Shown piece by piece: positions 10,375-22,499 of a stretch of DNA of 64,000 bases. Made by a program: the position numbers and the translations under genes. Below the pieces are notes generated by a model. The model had not been told where the DNA came from, did no database searches, and was given only the letters and a program-made list of their open reading frames with translations. The number at the start of each line of letters is the position of its first letter. The stretch's first letter is position 1. The stretch is from Syngnathus acus (Eukaryota; Chordata; Actinopteri; Syngnathiformes; Syngnathidae): NCBI RefSeq assembly GCF_901709675.1, contig NC_051092.1:10992491-11056490 (forward strand), written 5' to 3'.

Positions 10375-11885
10375 GTGAAAGTGAACAAAATCTTTTCACG
10401 CAGGTGTGTTTAACGAGGGTAACTTGGAAAACATATTGGAACGCGGCCCCTCGAGGGCTGGAGGTCGACACCCCTGGTTTAAGTGAAAAGTTCCACACCC
10501 GCCCTCACCCCCACTTTCTGATTGGCTGTTTGATCTGTGACGTCACTTGGACACTATTAGGTACACCGCCATTTTCAAGTGTACCTAATAACAGGCCACT
10601 TTATTAGGGAAATATCATGGTCAAAGGTCACAGGTATCAAGCTCTAGTCCTCGGGGCCGCATTCCAACATGTTTTCCAAGATTCCCTCGTTAAGTGCACC
10701 TGCGTGAAAAGTTTTAGCTACTGCAAACGTGAAAATGAACAAAATCTTTTCACGCAGGTGTGTTTAACGAGGGTAACTTGGAAAACATATTGGAACGCGG
10801 CCCCTCGAGGACTGGAGGTGGACACCCCTGGTTTAAGTGAAAAGTGCCACACCCGCCCTCACCCCCACTTTCTGATTGGCTGGTTGATCTGTGACATCAC
10901 TCGGACACTCCATTAGGTACACCGCCATTTTCAAGTGTATCTAATAACAGGCCACTTTATTAGGGAAATATCATGGTCAAAGGTCACAGGTGTCAAGCTC
11001 TAGTCCTTGGGGCCGCATTCCAACATGTTTTCCAAGATTCCCTCGTTAAGTGCACCTGCGTGAAAAGTTTTAGCTCCTGCAGAACGTGAAAAGACCAAAA
11101 ACTTTTCACGCAGGTGCGCTTAACGAAGGTAACTTGGAAAACATATTGGAACGTGGCCCCTCAAGGACTGGAGGTCGACACCCCTGGTTTAAGTGAAAAG
11201 TGCCACACCCGCCCTCACCCCCACTTTCTGATTGGCTGTTTGATCTGTGACGTCACTTGGACACTCCATTAGGTACACCGCCATTTTCAAGTGTACCTAA
11301 TAACAAGCCACTTTATTAGGGAAATATCATGGTCCAAGGTCACAGGTGTCAAGCTCTAGTCCTCGGGGCCGCATTCCAACATGTTTTCCAAGATTCCCTC
11401 GTTAAGTGCACCTGCGTGAAAAGTTTTAGCTCCTGCAGAACGTGAAAATGACCAAAATCTTTTCACGCAGGTGTGTTTAACGAGGGTAACTTTCTGATTG
11501 GCTGGTTGATCAGTGACATCACTCGGACACTCCATTAGGTACACCGCCATTTTTAGGTGTACCTAATAACAGGCCAGTTCATTAGGGAAAAATCATGGCC
11601 AAAGCTTAACTGATAGTGAAAAGTGCCACACCCGCCCTCACCCCCACTTTCTGATTGGCTGGTTGATCTGTGACATCACACGGACATTCCTTTAGGTACG
11701 CCGCCATTTTCAAGCGTACCTAAAAACAGGCCAGTTTATTAGGGAAAAATCATGGCCAAAGCTGAACTGAAAGTGAAAAGTGCCACACCCGCCCTCACCC
11801 CCACCTCCTGATTGGCTGGTTGAGCTGTGACGTCACACGGACACTCCATTAGGTACACCACCATTTACAGGTGTACCTAATAACT
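10375..11885. repeat. Satellite array: ~156-bp monomer with nested 200-bp hAT-like MITE
   Basis: The landmark 'ctgattggctg' recurs at about 10519, 10873, 11229, 11491, 11655 and 11810, giving periods near 355, 356, 262, 164 and 155. The short units (right side) carry only the 'agtgaaaagtgccacacccgccctc ... aggtacaccgccattt ... cctaataacaggcca' monomer. The long units also carry a 200-bp block (10631-10830, 10987-11186, partial at 11343-11490 and 10375-10476) that is itself a hairpin: 'gcattccaacatgttttccaag...cgtgaaaag' faces 'cttttcacg...cttggaaaacatattggaacg'. The block ends CAGGTGTC and GACACCCCTG, like hAT termini. Confidence 0.85.
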
Positions 11886-12479
11886 TTATGCATTTTTTGT
11901 ACGTGTCAAGAATGTGTATTTGACTACTTGCTCTTTATTTTGGGGGACACCAACACATATTACACAACGTAAAACACATACATATTGTCATATAAAGGAG
12001 TTAACCAAATGTCAGATTTTTGTCTTCATGCCCAAAAAAATAAAAACAAGGAATAAAACACCAGACAAGTTTTAACAGGTTTTAATGTTTATTAAAATAA
12101 TAATAATAATAATAATAAAAATAAATTTCAAACCAGCAATCTAATGTGAAATTGCAGTAGATATATTGTATAACAATATTTAGGCGTATATATGTATACA
12201 CGTTATTTTAAGTGTTATAAATATAAAGATTACCCAAAGAGAAGCATAATCTCCCCGTTTTTGCATAACGGCGCATCCCTTCATGCAATAAAGTTAGCCG
12301 TTAGCTTGGAGAAAACGTGCATAAAAGAAGTGGTGTTTCAGTGAGTGGTTCTTTCTTTCCTTCGCAAATCGTAAATCGACATTCTGGTTTACATAGTTCA
12401 CGCCAGGAGGGAGACGCAACAGTGTTGCGGCAACACGTTAGCTGACTGATCCGTTGATGCACGGGAAGGAAGGCAGTTG

Positions 12480-12835
12480 ACCCATTGACTCGTTCGCGAA
12501 CGGGATAGTCCGGATTCGTTCCCTCACTGATCCGTTCTCGCGATGAACTGGAAATGCAAATCACTCACTGACTGACCCGTTCACTTACGGAACAGATCCG
12601 TTCAGTTGGTGAACAGGAAATGCAATTCACGACTCGTTCGTGAACGGGAAGTTACGTCATTTTCTTCTTCGTTTTGTTTTACGGCGTGGTGGCACCAGCT
12701 TCAATGCGCATTACCGACATCTACTGGTTGAAGTCATATGAACTGAAAAAAGATCACTTTAGGAAGTGATTCGTTCACTGAAAGAAACTCGTTCTTTTGA
12801 ACGAATCGTTCACTCACGAGCCAATACTAATGTCA
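12480..12835. repeat. Repeat rich in CGTTC/GAACG palindromes, DNA-transposon-like
   Basis: Dense short palindromes such as 'cgttcgcgaacg', 'cgttcgtgaacg' and 'ctcgttcttttgaacgaatcgttcactcacgag'. Related motifs occur in the MITE at 9959-10168. Likely a degenerate MITE cluster; no target duplication found. Confidence 0.5.
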
Positions 12836-12859
12836 AACATGGAAACTTGAAGACATCAC

Positions 12860-15800
12860 AACAGCTTTTACAAAATCTCTTTTATTATCATTTCAGGAAT
12901 ACAGTTGACTGCTGTGCACAGCACATACGTACAAAAATAAAAGGAAACCCATTTGTAATATAGTTTGTTTTTTTCGCCATCATTTTTTTTTCTCAGAAAC
13001 AAATGATTGAAGAAGTCTGTTGTTTCAAACTAATTTACAATCATTTTAATAATCGGAACTAAGGCAGAAGGTGAGGTATATGTTCCAAAAGAGGAGGGGG
13101 ACTCAAGAGGAAGCACTCTCCCCTCAGTGCAGGAATAAGAAACTGAGAGGAAAACATAAAGGCTGCTGGCACACAGGGACACAATCCATACACACGCACA
13201 CACACAGTCAGACACACACTGAGCACAGAGCCACTCGCTTGAGATCCCTGTGAACCAACACATCTTTAAAAGCAACTGATGACATGGGTGCATATTCAAA
13301 AGGGACCATTCCGAATTCTTTGTGCATGAGAGGGGATTTAAAAAATGGGAGTTTATTGACAGGGGGCACTGGGGTCTTTTTTTCCCCCCCACCATATAAA
13401 TACTTCTCTTAGTTACATCAAAACCAAACCAGAAGTCTACCTCAAAACAGGATCATGCAATAGACTTTCTTGTTGCATGAGATGCAAGACCACTACTAAT
13501 AATAAAATCCTATTCCCCTGCTATTGCTGGTTTGCCACTCCAACCACCTCGCGTTGTGTTCACAGTGTCCTCTGCAACACCCAATAATAGGCTGGAGATG
13601 GCAAAACAACAACAAAAAAGCATTTCACAAAATCTTGCCTTCAAAAACAAGTGCTTTGACATGTAAATATTTGTCTTGTTTGCCTAGGATTAGAAAATTG
13701 CACTGCATAAAATAATTTATCTTCATTTTAGTAGTTTTGCCACTAATATTACTCCCGCACATTCATTCCGGGGGGGTGGGACTATGTTATTATTTTCTGA
13801 CCCTCCATCATGGATTGAATAATACACAACAATAAGTAATTGTGATACAACCAAAATATGTCTTATAATCACAGTATTCAGCATGTTTAACCAACCAACC
13901 TTTCTGGAAACATTTGATTCTCTTTGCTACTTACAGTGCATCCCACTCTTGTGCTCCCCACCCCCATCCACCCTTTTGCCTCACCATGTCCTGTTATTCC
14001 TGACTCAAGGTCAATTGATATGGCCTCTACTGTCACTTTGGCAGAAAGCCAACAACTTGAGCATGTGCTGGCATGGCCACACTTGCCATCCAGGTGCCAT
14101 GCACTCATCTCAGTTACTAAACATGAGCGGAAGCCTGTGGGGCCCCCTAATGCACTGCCCACAGCATGTTACAGTTAAGAGTGTATGAGGTAAACCGTGA
14201 CGTTAATTTAAAAAAAAAAAAACATACTCCACCAAGCTGGACTTAGTGGTACCTTGCTACATGCATAAAATTGCAAAACAACAACCATTTCATATCATTT
14301 GAGTAGTACAGTAGAACCTCTTAAGTTGAACACAATGCTAGTCAAGCTCCATTTTTTTCAATACCTCAATTAAGTGTACAGAAAATATTTTAACATTCTA
14401 AATTGCCATACACATGTAGAAATAATTTCACCGGCCTTGAATGTAGTAAGTGCTTACGAAACAAATAACTGAGCATGCCATTGCGTAAAAATGACCATCA
14501 ATGCATCCCACAATGCATCTTGAAAATGGCAGATGAAACAATTTTCTGTTTCCAGGGTATTGTTTCATTTTCAGACAGATTCATGAGTTGTAGCAGGACA
14601 ATATCTAATTAAAGTATAGCGGTTCATCCAGTATGTTGTAACTATGCAATGGCACTGACATAATTAATGTCCAGCTTGAGTAGTGCTTCAAAACAAATTT
14701 TCATTTGACTGATGAGTAAATTATTTCGGACACTACAGTCGACTCCCGCTAATACAGGCGAAAATAAATAGATAAATAATAAATATTTTTTTAAATATTT
14801 TTAAAATATTATATTGGGGAAAAGAAAATCTGTGTATGCGAATGTCGCCTGTATATAAAAATTAAAGTGATGGCATAATACCGTAAGTGAATGAAACAAA
14901 CAGTCCAGGTGTTTGTTTTCCCAACTACATTGGGGACTAGGCATCTAATAAGGGGAAGACGTTCAGCCTAGTAATGTTAGTAAATAATTGAGATACAGTA
15001 TGTCAAATGAAAAGAAAATTGATATAGAGGTATAATGCAGGGAAATGACAAAAAATAGGCAAGCTCTAAAGAGGTAGACTGCATGGAACTAATCTGAATG
15101 TATGTGCTACTTTAGAACATAATGTGGAGGGAGTACACAACCCACAAAAACAGACAGGAAATCCCTGTCCTGACAAAACACAAGATCATCATTGATACTG
15201 CACAGGGATCTTGTTTTTAAGACTCCACACTTTCACAGAATATGAGCACCACCACTTCCTTCCGATCAAAGTCTGCAAAAGCACATTTAAAAAGGGCTCT
15301 AAACGGTTACTTAATTTTTAAAATGGCAGTCGATTAAATTGTCAAACAATCGATTAGGTTTGACACCCCTTTTTTGTCCAATCAGATTTCAGCTTTTTTG
15401 TGTTGCCATGTGAGTCTAATCTGCCTTCACAGTCGTGTTTGTGGCGTTTGAGATTTGTACTTTTCCGACCGTTGAAATATTTTCTTTTCAACTTGCTTGA
15501 CTGACCAATTCTAGTCCTTCAGAGGTTCCACTGTACGCCAAAACTAAAATTGATTGCAGCGCATTTCGACAGGACCGAAAACGGTCTTGATGAATCGTGA
15601 CATCCTCGTCGCATTGCACATGGGAAAACACGAGAAGCTCGCTCGTTGTTTCGCTCAAAGAACAAGTTTGCAACAAGAAAACGACTAAATGTCAGAAACC
15701 CGAGAAGCTGATGTCAGCACCTATAGTCTTACTACACAAGTGGCTTGGATGGATGGGGCCCACAATTGCTCATCCACATTACTCGCATCCTTAAACCAAC

Positions 15801-17031
15801 AATGGAAGCCACGAGCAGAGGCCCTTAAAAGTCCAACTCTGAGCATGACTGTTGCCGTGAGCTTTGTCCCCGCCCATCGCCACATTACAGTATCTCAAAG
15901 GGTTGCATTCATGTAAAATACGCTACATAATCAGTGACCACTTTGCATAAATAGCTTTCATCAATCATAAAAACAAATGTGAATCTAAATGGGAGGGACT
16001 GGGGTACCTGAAATGTAAAATCCTGATGTCCCTCAAAGCATACCCTCATTGACAGTGAACTGACTAATCAACAGTAGCATCCACACTATTTCCTGCAAAA
16101 AGGCCTTTAAGTGCCAAACCAAAAGAGATCCATTTTGTCACTTTTTGTCCTAATTTCACATAAAGTAGAACCTAAGTGGGACAAATGAATTTCGTTTATA
16201 CTTGATAACAATGGCATGTCCACAAGCTCTACTGATAACCAAATTGTGGGATTGTCAAAGCTCCCTCTGATGATGCCCTAGAGCTGGACAAAAAGGCTCC
16301 GCTGCGTCATGTGCAGCACACGGTCACAATTCACTTCCTTTACATTGTTCCCAGTGGGAACATTTTGTGCCCCACCAGGAATGGGGATCAAGACCAGCGC
16401 TAGCGTCTGGCTTGTGGAGTGATGACTTGTCCATCATTCCTATTTCTGACTTCAGCACCGGCATTACTTACATGCAAAGAGAAGGGGGGGGCCACAATAG
16501 GAATTCAAGGCACCGCTACCTCATGACAAAGCAAGAACAACCACCGCCATATTTGCAAGTGCTCTAACTTACCCTGTCAGAGCTGATATCCAACAAACAG
16601 AGATGGTGCACAACAAAAATATGTTCACAGGCATTTTTTTCCTCAGTAGTTCCATGCATGTATATTTTTCAGACGTTTTGGTGCTTTGAGGTAATACAAT
16701 GATCATATCCAAAAAGAAGAGCTGACAGGGCACGCGCTCCACTGACTTCAACAAGCACCCATACAGTAGAATGAAGAGACCAATTGAAGCCTCTCTCGCT
16801 CTCTCTCTCTTTCTCCCCAACACAAATTGGTTGAAATCCATAAAAGCAGCAAAGAAAGGCATTTCATCATTTCTAATACAAAGTAAGCTACCCAAATATA
16901 CATATAAAGTCTGAATAAATACTATTGGATATTCTCTCTGTGACAGTCGGTTGCAGGTTTTTTAAGGATGTACAGTATGGACAGGGCATTGACGTTACCT
17001 GGGAAAGAATCCACATGTGCAAATAAGTGTG
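12860..17031 (-). other. Candidate long 3'UTR of fgf6
   Basis: No coding exon or clear transposon appears in 12.86-17.03 kb. On the minus strand an AATAAA lies within 12870-12890 ('gataataaaagagatttt'), and there is no other minus-strand gene between it and the fgf6 stop at 17032. A 4.2 kb 3'UTR is one reading; a shorter UTR plus intergenic DNA is equally possible. It contains a (CA)n-like tract near 13190-13220. Confidence 0.35.
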
Positions 17032-20000
17032 TTATTGCCGGTCTTTGCTCGGGGGAGGTAATATTCGGGGTAGGAAATGCGTCACAGTCATGGCAGTGGT
17101 GGCCTTGTTGCCCCTCTTGACGCGGCCGTACTTGCTGAGCGCCACGAAGGAGCCTCTGTACGCCAGCGACTCGTAGGCGTTGTAGTTGTTGGGGAGCATC
17201 CGCTCTCGGAACTTGCACTCGTCGTGGAAGACTGTCTGCAAAAGGGACACGTGGGACACATTTTCAGAAGTGCTATTTCTATCTCTTTCATATATTTTAA
17301 TAGAATATGTTGCATAGTTAATTGTAATGATCTCATTTTCTGCCAAGGTGAATTGGTTTTAGTTAGCAGTCATTTAAATTCATATCAAAATTAAAATAAA
17401 TACATGACATCTTTACTCCCTGTTTAACAAATCTAAATCATTTTCCTTTTTGAATTGAACAACTGCAATAAATTCACGATCCAGCGGTACCTCGGCACAC
17501 GAGTTAAATTTGTTCTGTGACTACACTCATTGCCTTGATCCGTTAAAATGAATAGAAATGTCAGATCCCCAAAACAAAAACAGAAAAATGCTGTAACTTC
17601 GGTTTTAATGAGATAAATAGCACTCCACGCTATTACAGCTTTTAAAACCTAGTTAGAGTAATATTGGCCATTGCTTTGCAGAGGCTACCCGAGTATTGTT
17701 ATACTTTCTTGTCTGTCTACATTTGTTGCAGCACTGGTGGTGTTCAAATACCTTGCTTAAAGGGTTACAAGTAACGTGCTATTGATGCTGGTATCATTCG
17801 ACTTTCTATGGCATTTTGCAATTGCAAGCGGACATTCTGCAAGGCAAAGTTACATTTGGTTAAACACACAATGAATAATTAATAACTGAACGTGTCAATA
17901 AACACCTTGAAGTAAGCACTTTGCTTGATTTTTTCAAGAATAATTTTCTGGCTACCAAACGTCTGCTTGTTGTGTAAGTCGAGTTACCATAGTACTCTGA
18001 TTCCTGTGTAATTTGAGCCATACAAACGGCATTGCGGTGAAAGCATCAAGAGAATATTTATTGACCTGTTTAGTGTGTTAATTACATTTTGGTGCAAATC
18101 CAGAAACAAATGCAGCTAACCGCAAATAATTTCACCTTTCTATTTTTACAATGGAATTGTTTTGACACACACCCTTTGGTGTAATTCTAATGTCATCTTT
18201 CATAAACCAGGACGTGGCCCCGCTAAGTAAACTTACATACAGACATCTACAAACACAGCACTTGACCAGTGTTTTCATTTTTCTTGGTTTGATTGTTTTA
18301 AAGTTTGGGTCAAAAGAGGGAGCATTCCTCAAGCCCCAGAGAAAATAAATAGTCCAGTCCCATTTATTTCTCTTTATTTATTGTCCATGAAACAGACAGC
18401 AGCCAGTTCGGCACATGTAGGAACAAATAACTTTTCACAGTCAAAATGACATCGTCACTAAGTGGAAAATTAAGCATGACCTATTGTATTCCAACTCCTA
18501 TTAAATACGAATGAAAACACACACTTCATGTTTTGGTCAAATATAAGCAAACCAGCATAACCCAAAATATGTAAAAAGTTATCAAATTTCAAAGCAAGGA
18601 CAATGGAAGTAAATAACCAGCTATTTCTCAGAGGATGACGAGCCGTTAATATTGTTAGATTTGGTTTTAATTTGGCTAAAAGAAGTTTCTTTCTTTCAAC
18701 ACAAAGTCAAAATACTGTACATTTAAATAGAACATAATCAAATAGGTGAGGCATGTTTCAAGATAAACAAGAATATTTCAAGTCCCTCAGTAGTCAACTA
18801 AACATCAGCCACGATTATAAGGAAGGAAACACTGACTAAGCCAACATGGCGTATATACAGCAGGCGAGCCGGCTGCCCCCATCAAGATGCATGAGGCTAA
18901 ATTCAATCTCTTATCAGATCGTCAGCACAGTGGCAAGCTTACACTTCATCACTCAAGAGGAGATACATTCTGTCTGTCAAGGATGTCGGCCCACAAGCGA
19001 AGTGGCCGCCACTAACGGGAACACATGTCATTGTCATTTCAGCGCCAATGACATCAAGGTTACTGCTGACATGCTCACTAATCTCTTCAACTCAAGTGAA
19101 GTACCATTCAGCATGTCCAAACAAAAAAAAAAAGCACATAAGGTGAAGCGTTCGCTATGTTATGCGACCATTGTACTACTAAGACTCAGAGTTCAACTTA
19201 ATTCCTTTCATCCATGTCCTCATTATTAACTGAACAAGGCAGACACTTCCTAACGAGAAAACCATAAAATATCAATTAATTCACTCGCGGGGCACATTTA
19301 GATAAAATACGACTCATCCTCACGTATGGACAATTTAGAGTCTTCAATAGACACGACGGGTGTTTTTGGAATGTGCGAAGAAGCCAGAGAAAACCCATGG
19401 CAAGAACTCAACACAGGAAGGTCGGAGCAGAGTTCAACCCCAAACCTCAGAACTGTGAGGCAGATGTGAAAACCTCAAGTCCACCGAACGGCATTCAACC
19501 AAAACATTCCAGGAAAAATGCCTAAATTACAGGAGACAAAAAAATAAATACATAAAAATAACCATTATGACCACAGCATACCGTTCCTCACTTTGGGCAT
19601 TTGTTTCGGGATTTTTTGTTTTGTTTTTAGCTTTTTGGCGACACTCTTAAAAAAGGAGCAGCCAAAACAAATGGTATTAAAAAGCAAAGAATAGAAAAAA
19701 ACACTAAGTACTGGCAGAAGAAAAAAAAACTCACAACATGACTTATCAAAGCTCATTTAGACTGTTTTTGTAGTTTTTAATAGTGAGCTTTTTTATCTCA
19801 AAAGTTTGCCGTTCATCTGACATATTTACGGCTAAGTGTTTCATGTTTCGGTTTTACTTTTAACAACAGTAAAAAAATGTCACACTTTTGAGAAGATGAA
19901 GAAAATTGAAATCTACTCAAAACACTTTTCTAAAAAGTTTATTTCTATTTCTATTATTGAAAAAAAAAAATCTACTTATGGCGGTGTCAGATATTTAGCC

Positions 20001-21895
20001 ATAAAGGGGCCATTTCTCTGCTCTAGCGATGCAAAGGATGACTAAGTTGTAATGTTTAAGGTGGCTTAGCGACCAACTCGTTAAGTGGGGCTTTATGGGA
20101 CCCACTTTTAAAACTATAAATATAGCTCATAGTGATGGTGTGACACCTATAAAATATTGCTGCCAATAGGTTTTGTAGGTGCTCATCAGCTGTCTAAAAT
20201 AAATAAATACTGACAAATAAACCTCCAATCACTTTGACGGATACCCTTCAAAACTACTATACTTGAAAGACTAAAAAGTAGATCAAAACTGTAAATTGTA
20301 AATGGTGTACGTTCCCACCGGCACGTTAGATGATCATAGTTTTATTTATGATGTTCAGCATTTCTAAGGCAAACGTGGTATCTTGGTGGTTAGCACATCC
20401 GCCTCACAGTTCTGAGGTAGGGGTTCGAATCCAAGCTCTGATGTTCTCTCCATGTTTGCTGGAATTTCATCCCAGTTTAAAACATGGGCATGTCTAAATT
20501 GTCGTTTCGTGTGTGTCATGACTAATTTGATTGCACTTTTGCATTAGGCTATTTATTTAAAGGCCCTAACCCTCCATGCACAGGTCTGAACCTGACGCTG
20601 AGTTTGTGATTCACCATCATAAGATTGTTGGGAGACATATGGGGGCAGGTGCAATGTCATTTGAATTTGGGAACGTAATTTCGATTTCTTTGTGTCTCTT
20701 GGCATGTGAAGAAATTGACAATAAAGCAGACTTTGACTTGACTTTGACTGTACAGATCGATGTCTCGACTTAAATTTGACTTCATTGTAAGTAAGCCCAA
20801 TTGAAAAGTTCCTGATTTCAAATACTTGCAATGTGTCAATCCTACTGGCTCATGCACATTTCTCATCAGCCCCATGTTTACTCGTCGTTCCGGTGTAAAT
20901 AAAACGGGGTGCATACCTACCGTCCCATATAACCTCCCTCGTCTGTTCATGGCGACATACAAGTCACTCTTGACTCCATACAGGCTCACTACTCCTCTCT
21001 CCACCGTGGAGATCTCAATGAGACCTGAAATCACAAATAATTTGAGGGAGCACGACGGCTGACGGCTTTGAATAGAATTAGGATTACGATTTAGCATGCA
21101 TTGTGCCCCCTCTCTGCGCCTATGGGGTGTAACCTTGCAGAGTGGCGACTCTTTGTTCTGCATCCTTAACATCCGATCACACGCAAGCACATTTATTTAT
21201 TTATTGATCTACTTATTTATTTGTGTGTGCGCGCGCGCGCGTGTGCGGCCGGATTGCGCCATTTGCGTGGTCGTGCTGGGCTCCACGGCCACCGGCCCGT
21301 CCTAGCTGGCCCGCAGCGTAAAAATAAGTTGTGTCTAAAAGCGGCCACACATTCATGTCATGCTCGGGGAGGAAGAGGAGAAGAGAGGAAGAGCAAGGGA
21401 GAGGAGAGGGAAGGAAAGGAGAGGAGGGGAAGGGAGGAGAGGGGGCCGGGGGCGATCGTTCGGTGCTGTTTGTATTTTAATCGAATTGTCTTTGCGCCCC
21501 CAACTGAGATGACACGCGATCATGCCAATGACACGGAAGAACTCACTGTACTGGTTCTCGTGGTGGACACCGTTGATCGTGCCGTCGGGGAGGATCTGGA
21601 GGTGGAAGCCGATGCCCACGTTGCAGTAGAGCCTCCTTACTCTCTTGATGCCCAGCAGGTAGTCACTCTCCCAGTTGAGCTCCGGCTTCTCCCCGGAGAT
21701 CCCGAGCACGGAGCGAGAGAAGAGCGTCTCCCAGCGCTTCTCCAGCAGCAAGGTGCCATTCGTCCGGCCGCTCGAGAGCGGGTACGCCGACACGATGCCC
21801 AGCAGGAGGCTCAGGAGAACCGCCGTGGTCAGCGTCCAGTGCGGCGTGCCGGCCTCGCAGGACATACTGACGAGGAGCCTGTGAGCTCCGGCCAT
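17032..21895 (-). CDS. fgf6: Fibroblast growth factor 6
   Basis: Three exons on the minus strand: 21547-21895 (349 nt), 20921-21024 (104 nt, the invariant FGF middle exon) and 17032-17235 (204 nt), giving 218 aa; human is 208. Secreted paracrine FGF of the FGF4/6 subfamily, acting through FGF receptors with heparan sulfate, best known in muscle. Residues about 20-37 are a hydrophobic signal/anchor ([15 protein letters not shown]). The beta-trefoil contains [24 protein letters not shown], then [22 protein letters not shown] and [18 protein letters not shown]. An N-glycosylation motif (NGT) follows the signal, as in FGF6. The tail FLPRI, where human FGF6 stops, continues for nine residues (LPPPSKDRQ). 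The Ser codon at the exon 1-2 junction is split A|GT, as expected. Confidence 0.95.
19305..19510 (-). mobile_element. SINE remnant, reverse orientation
   Basis: On the minus strand it reads 'gtggacttgaggttttcacatctgcctcacagttctgaggtttggggttgaactc ... tgggttttctctggcttcttcgcacattccaaaaac', the same layout as 995-1320 and 20374. Moderately diverged. Confidence 0.65.
20374..20510 (+). mobile_element. SINE remnant
   Basis: 'tggtggttagcacatccgcctcacagttctgaggtaggggttcgaatcc' has A- and B-box-like motifs, followed by 'tgttctctccatgtttgctggaatttcatcccagt' typical of the fish SINE/L2 body. The 3' end is lost. Confidence 0.65.
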
Positions 21896-22200
21896 CCGGT
21901 TTACCTTCAGACCACGTGGTCCAAATTAATGAGCCTAAAAATACCGCTCTTCTTGTTTTTCTCTCTTCGGCATGCTGGCTGAGGGTTATTTCTGGAGCTG
22001 TGCAGGGCATGAAACGCAAGCCCCGGTGCAGAGGAGGAGAGGAGACGCTGGAGGTGATGGTGCTGGTGCTGCTGCTGGTGATTACCATGTTTTGCAGCTC
22101 CTACCTCCACGCCTCTCTCTCTCCCCCCTACACGCACACACTTGCTCTCTCTCCTGCTCCTCGACCAAAAAGAAGAGTTGCGAGAAATAATCCGCCATGC
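21896..22200 (-). promoter_or_regulatory. fgf6 5'UTR/promoter region
   Basis: GC-rich sequence continuing from the GC-rich first exon, immediately upstream of the fgf6 ATG at 21895. It includes a (GGTGATG/CACCATC)-like low-complexity stretch at 22050-22085 and a CT-rich run at 22110-22145. No TATA box is obvious; transcription start is not identified. Confidence 0.4.
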
Positions 22201-22499
22201 ACCAAAATTAAAAGAGAAAGAAACAAAGAAAGAAACCAGAGCCCACAGTCAGACCAGCCAGGGGCTCCACATCACCGGTCCCTCCCTGGATCCGACTCCC
22301 AATGCAAGATCGGAGACGGCCCCGATAGCAGCAGGAAAGTGCCTTCAATGATTTGTCATTGCTGGTCCAGAACGAGGGGGGAGTTGAGCAGGCCCTCGGG
22401 ACAGCACCCAAATTGGGTCGGTGGTCATATGTCTGTCAGGCCGCTTCCTTATTTAGAAAGAAGGTGTAAAAACAGTCCCACTTGTCACTGGTGAGCAAC

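Larger units (their letters stand above)
17236..20920 (-). other. fgf6 intron 2
   Basis: A 3.7 kb GT-AG intron (donor gtaggt, acceptor cccttttgcag on the minus strand). It holds two SINE remnants (19305-19510 and 20374-20500) and a weak transposon-like piece at 17485-17560 ('cggtacctcggcacacgagttaaatttgttctg'), and no coding exon. Confidence 0.8.

Noticed and set aside
10375-11885. CRISPR-like array
   Set aside because: Units are 156-355 bp, eukaryotic context, no spacers; it is a satellite with a nested MITE.
21221-21982. 253-codon plus-strand frame
   Set aside because: Antisense to GC-rich fgf6 exon 1 and its promoter; a shadow frame.
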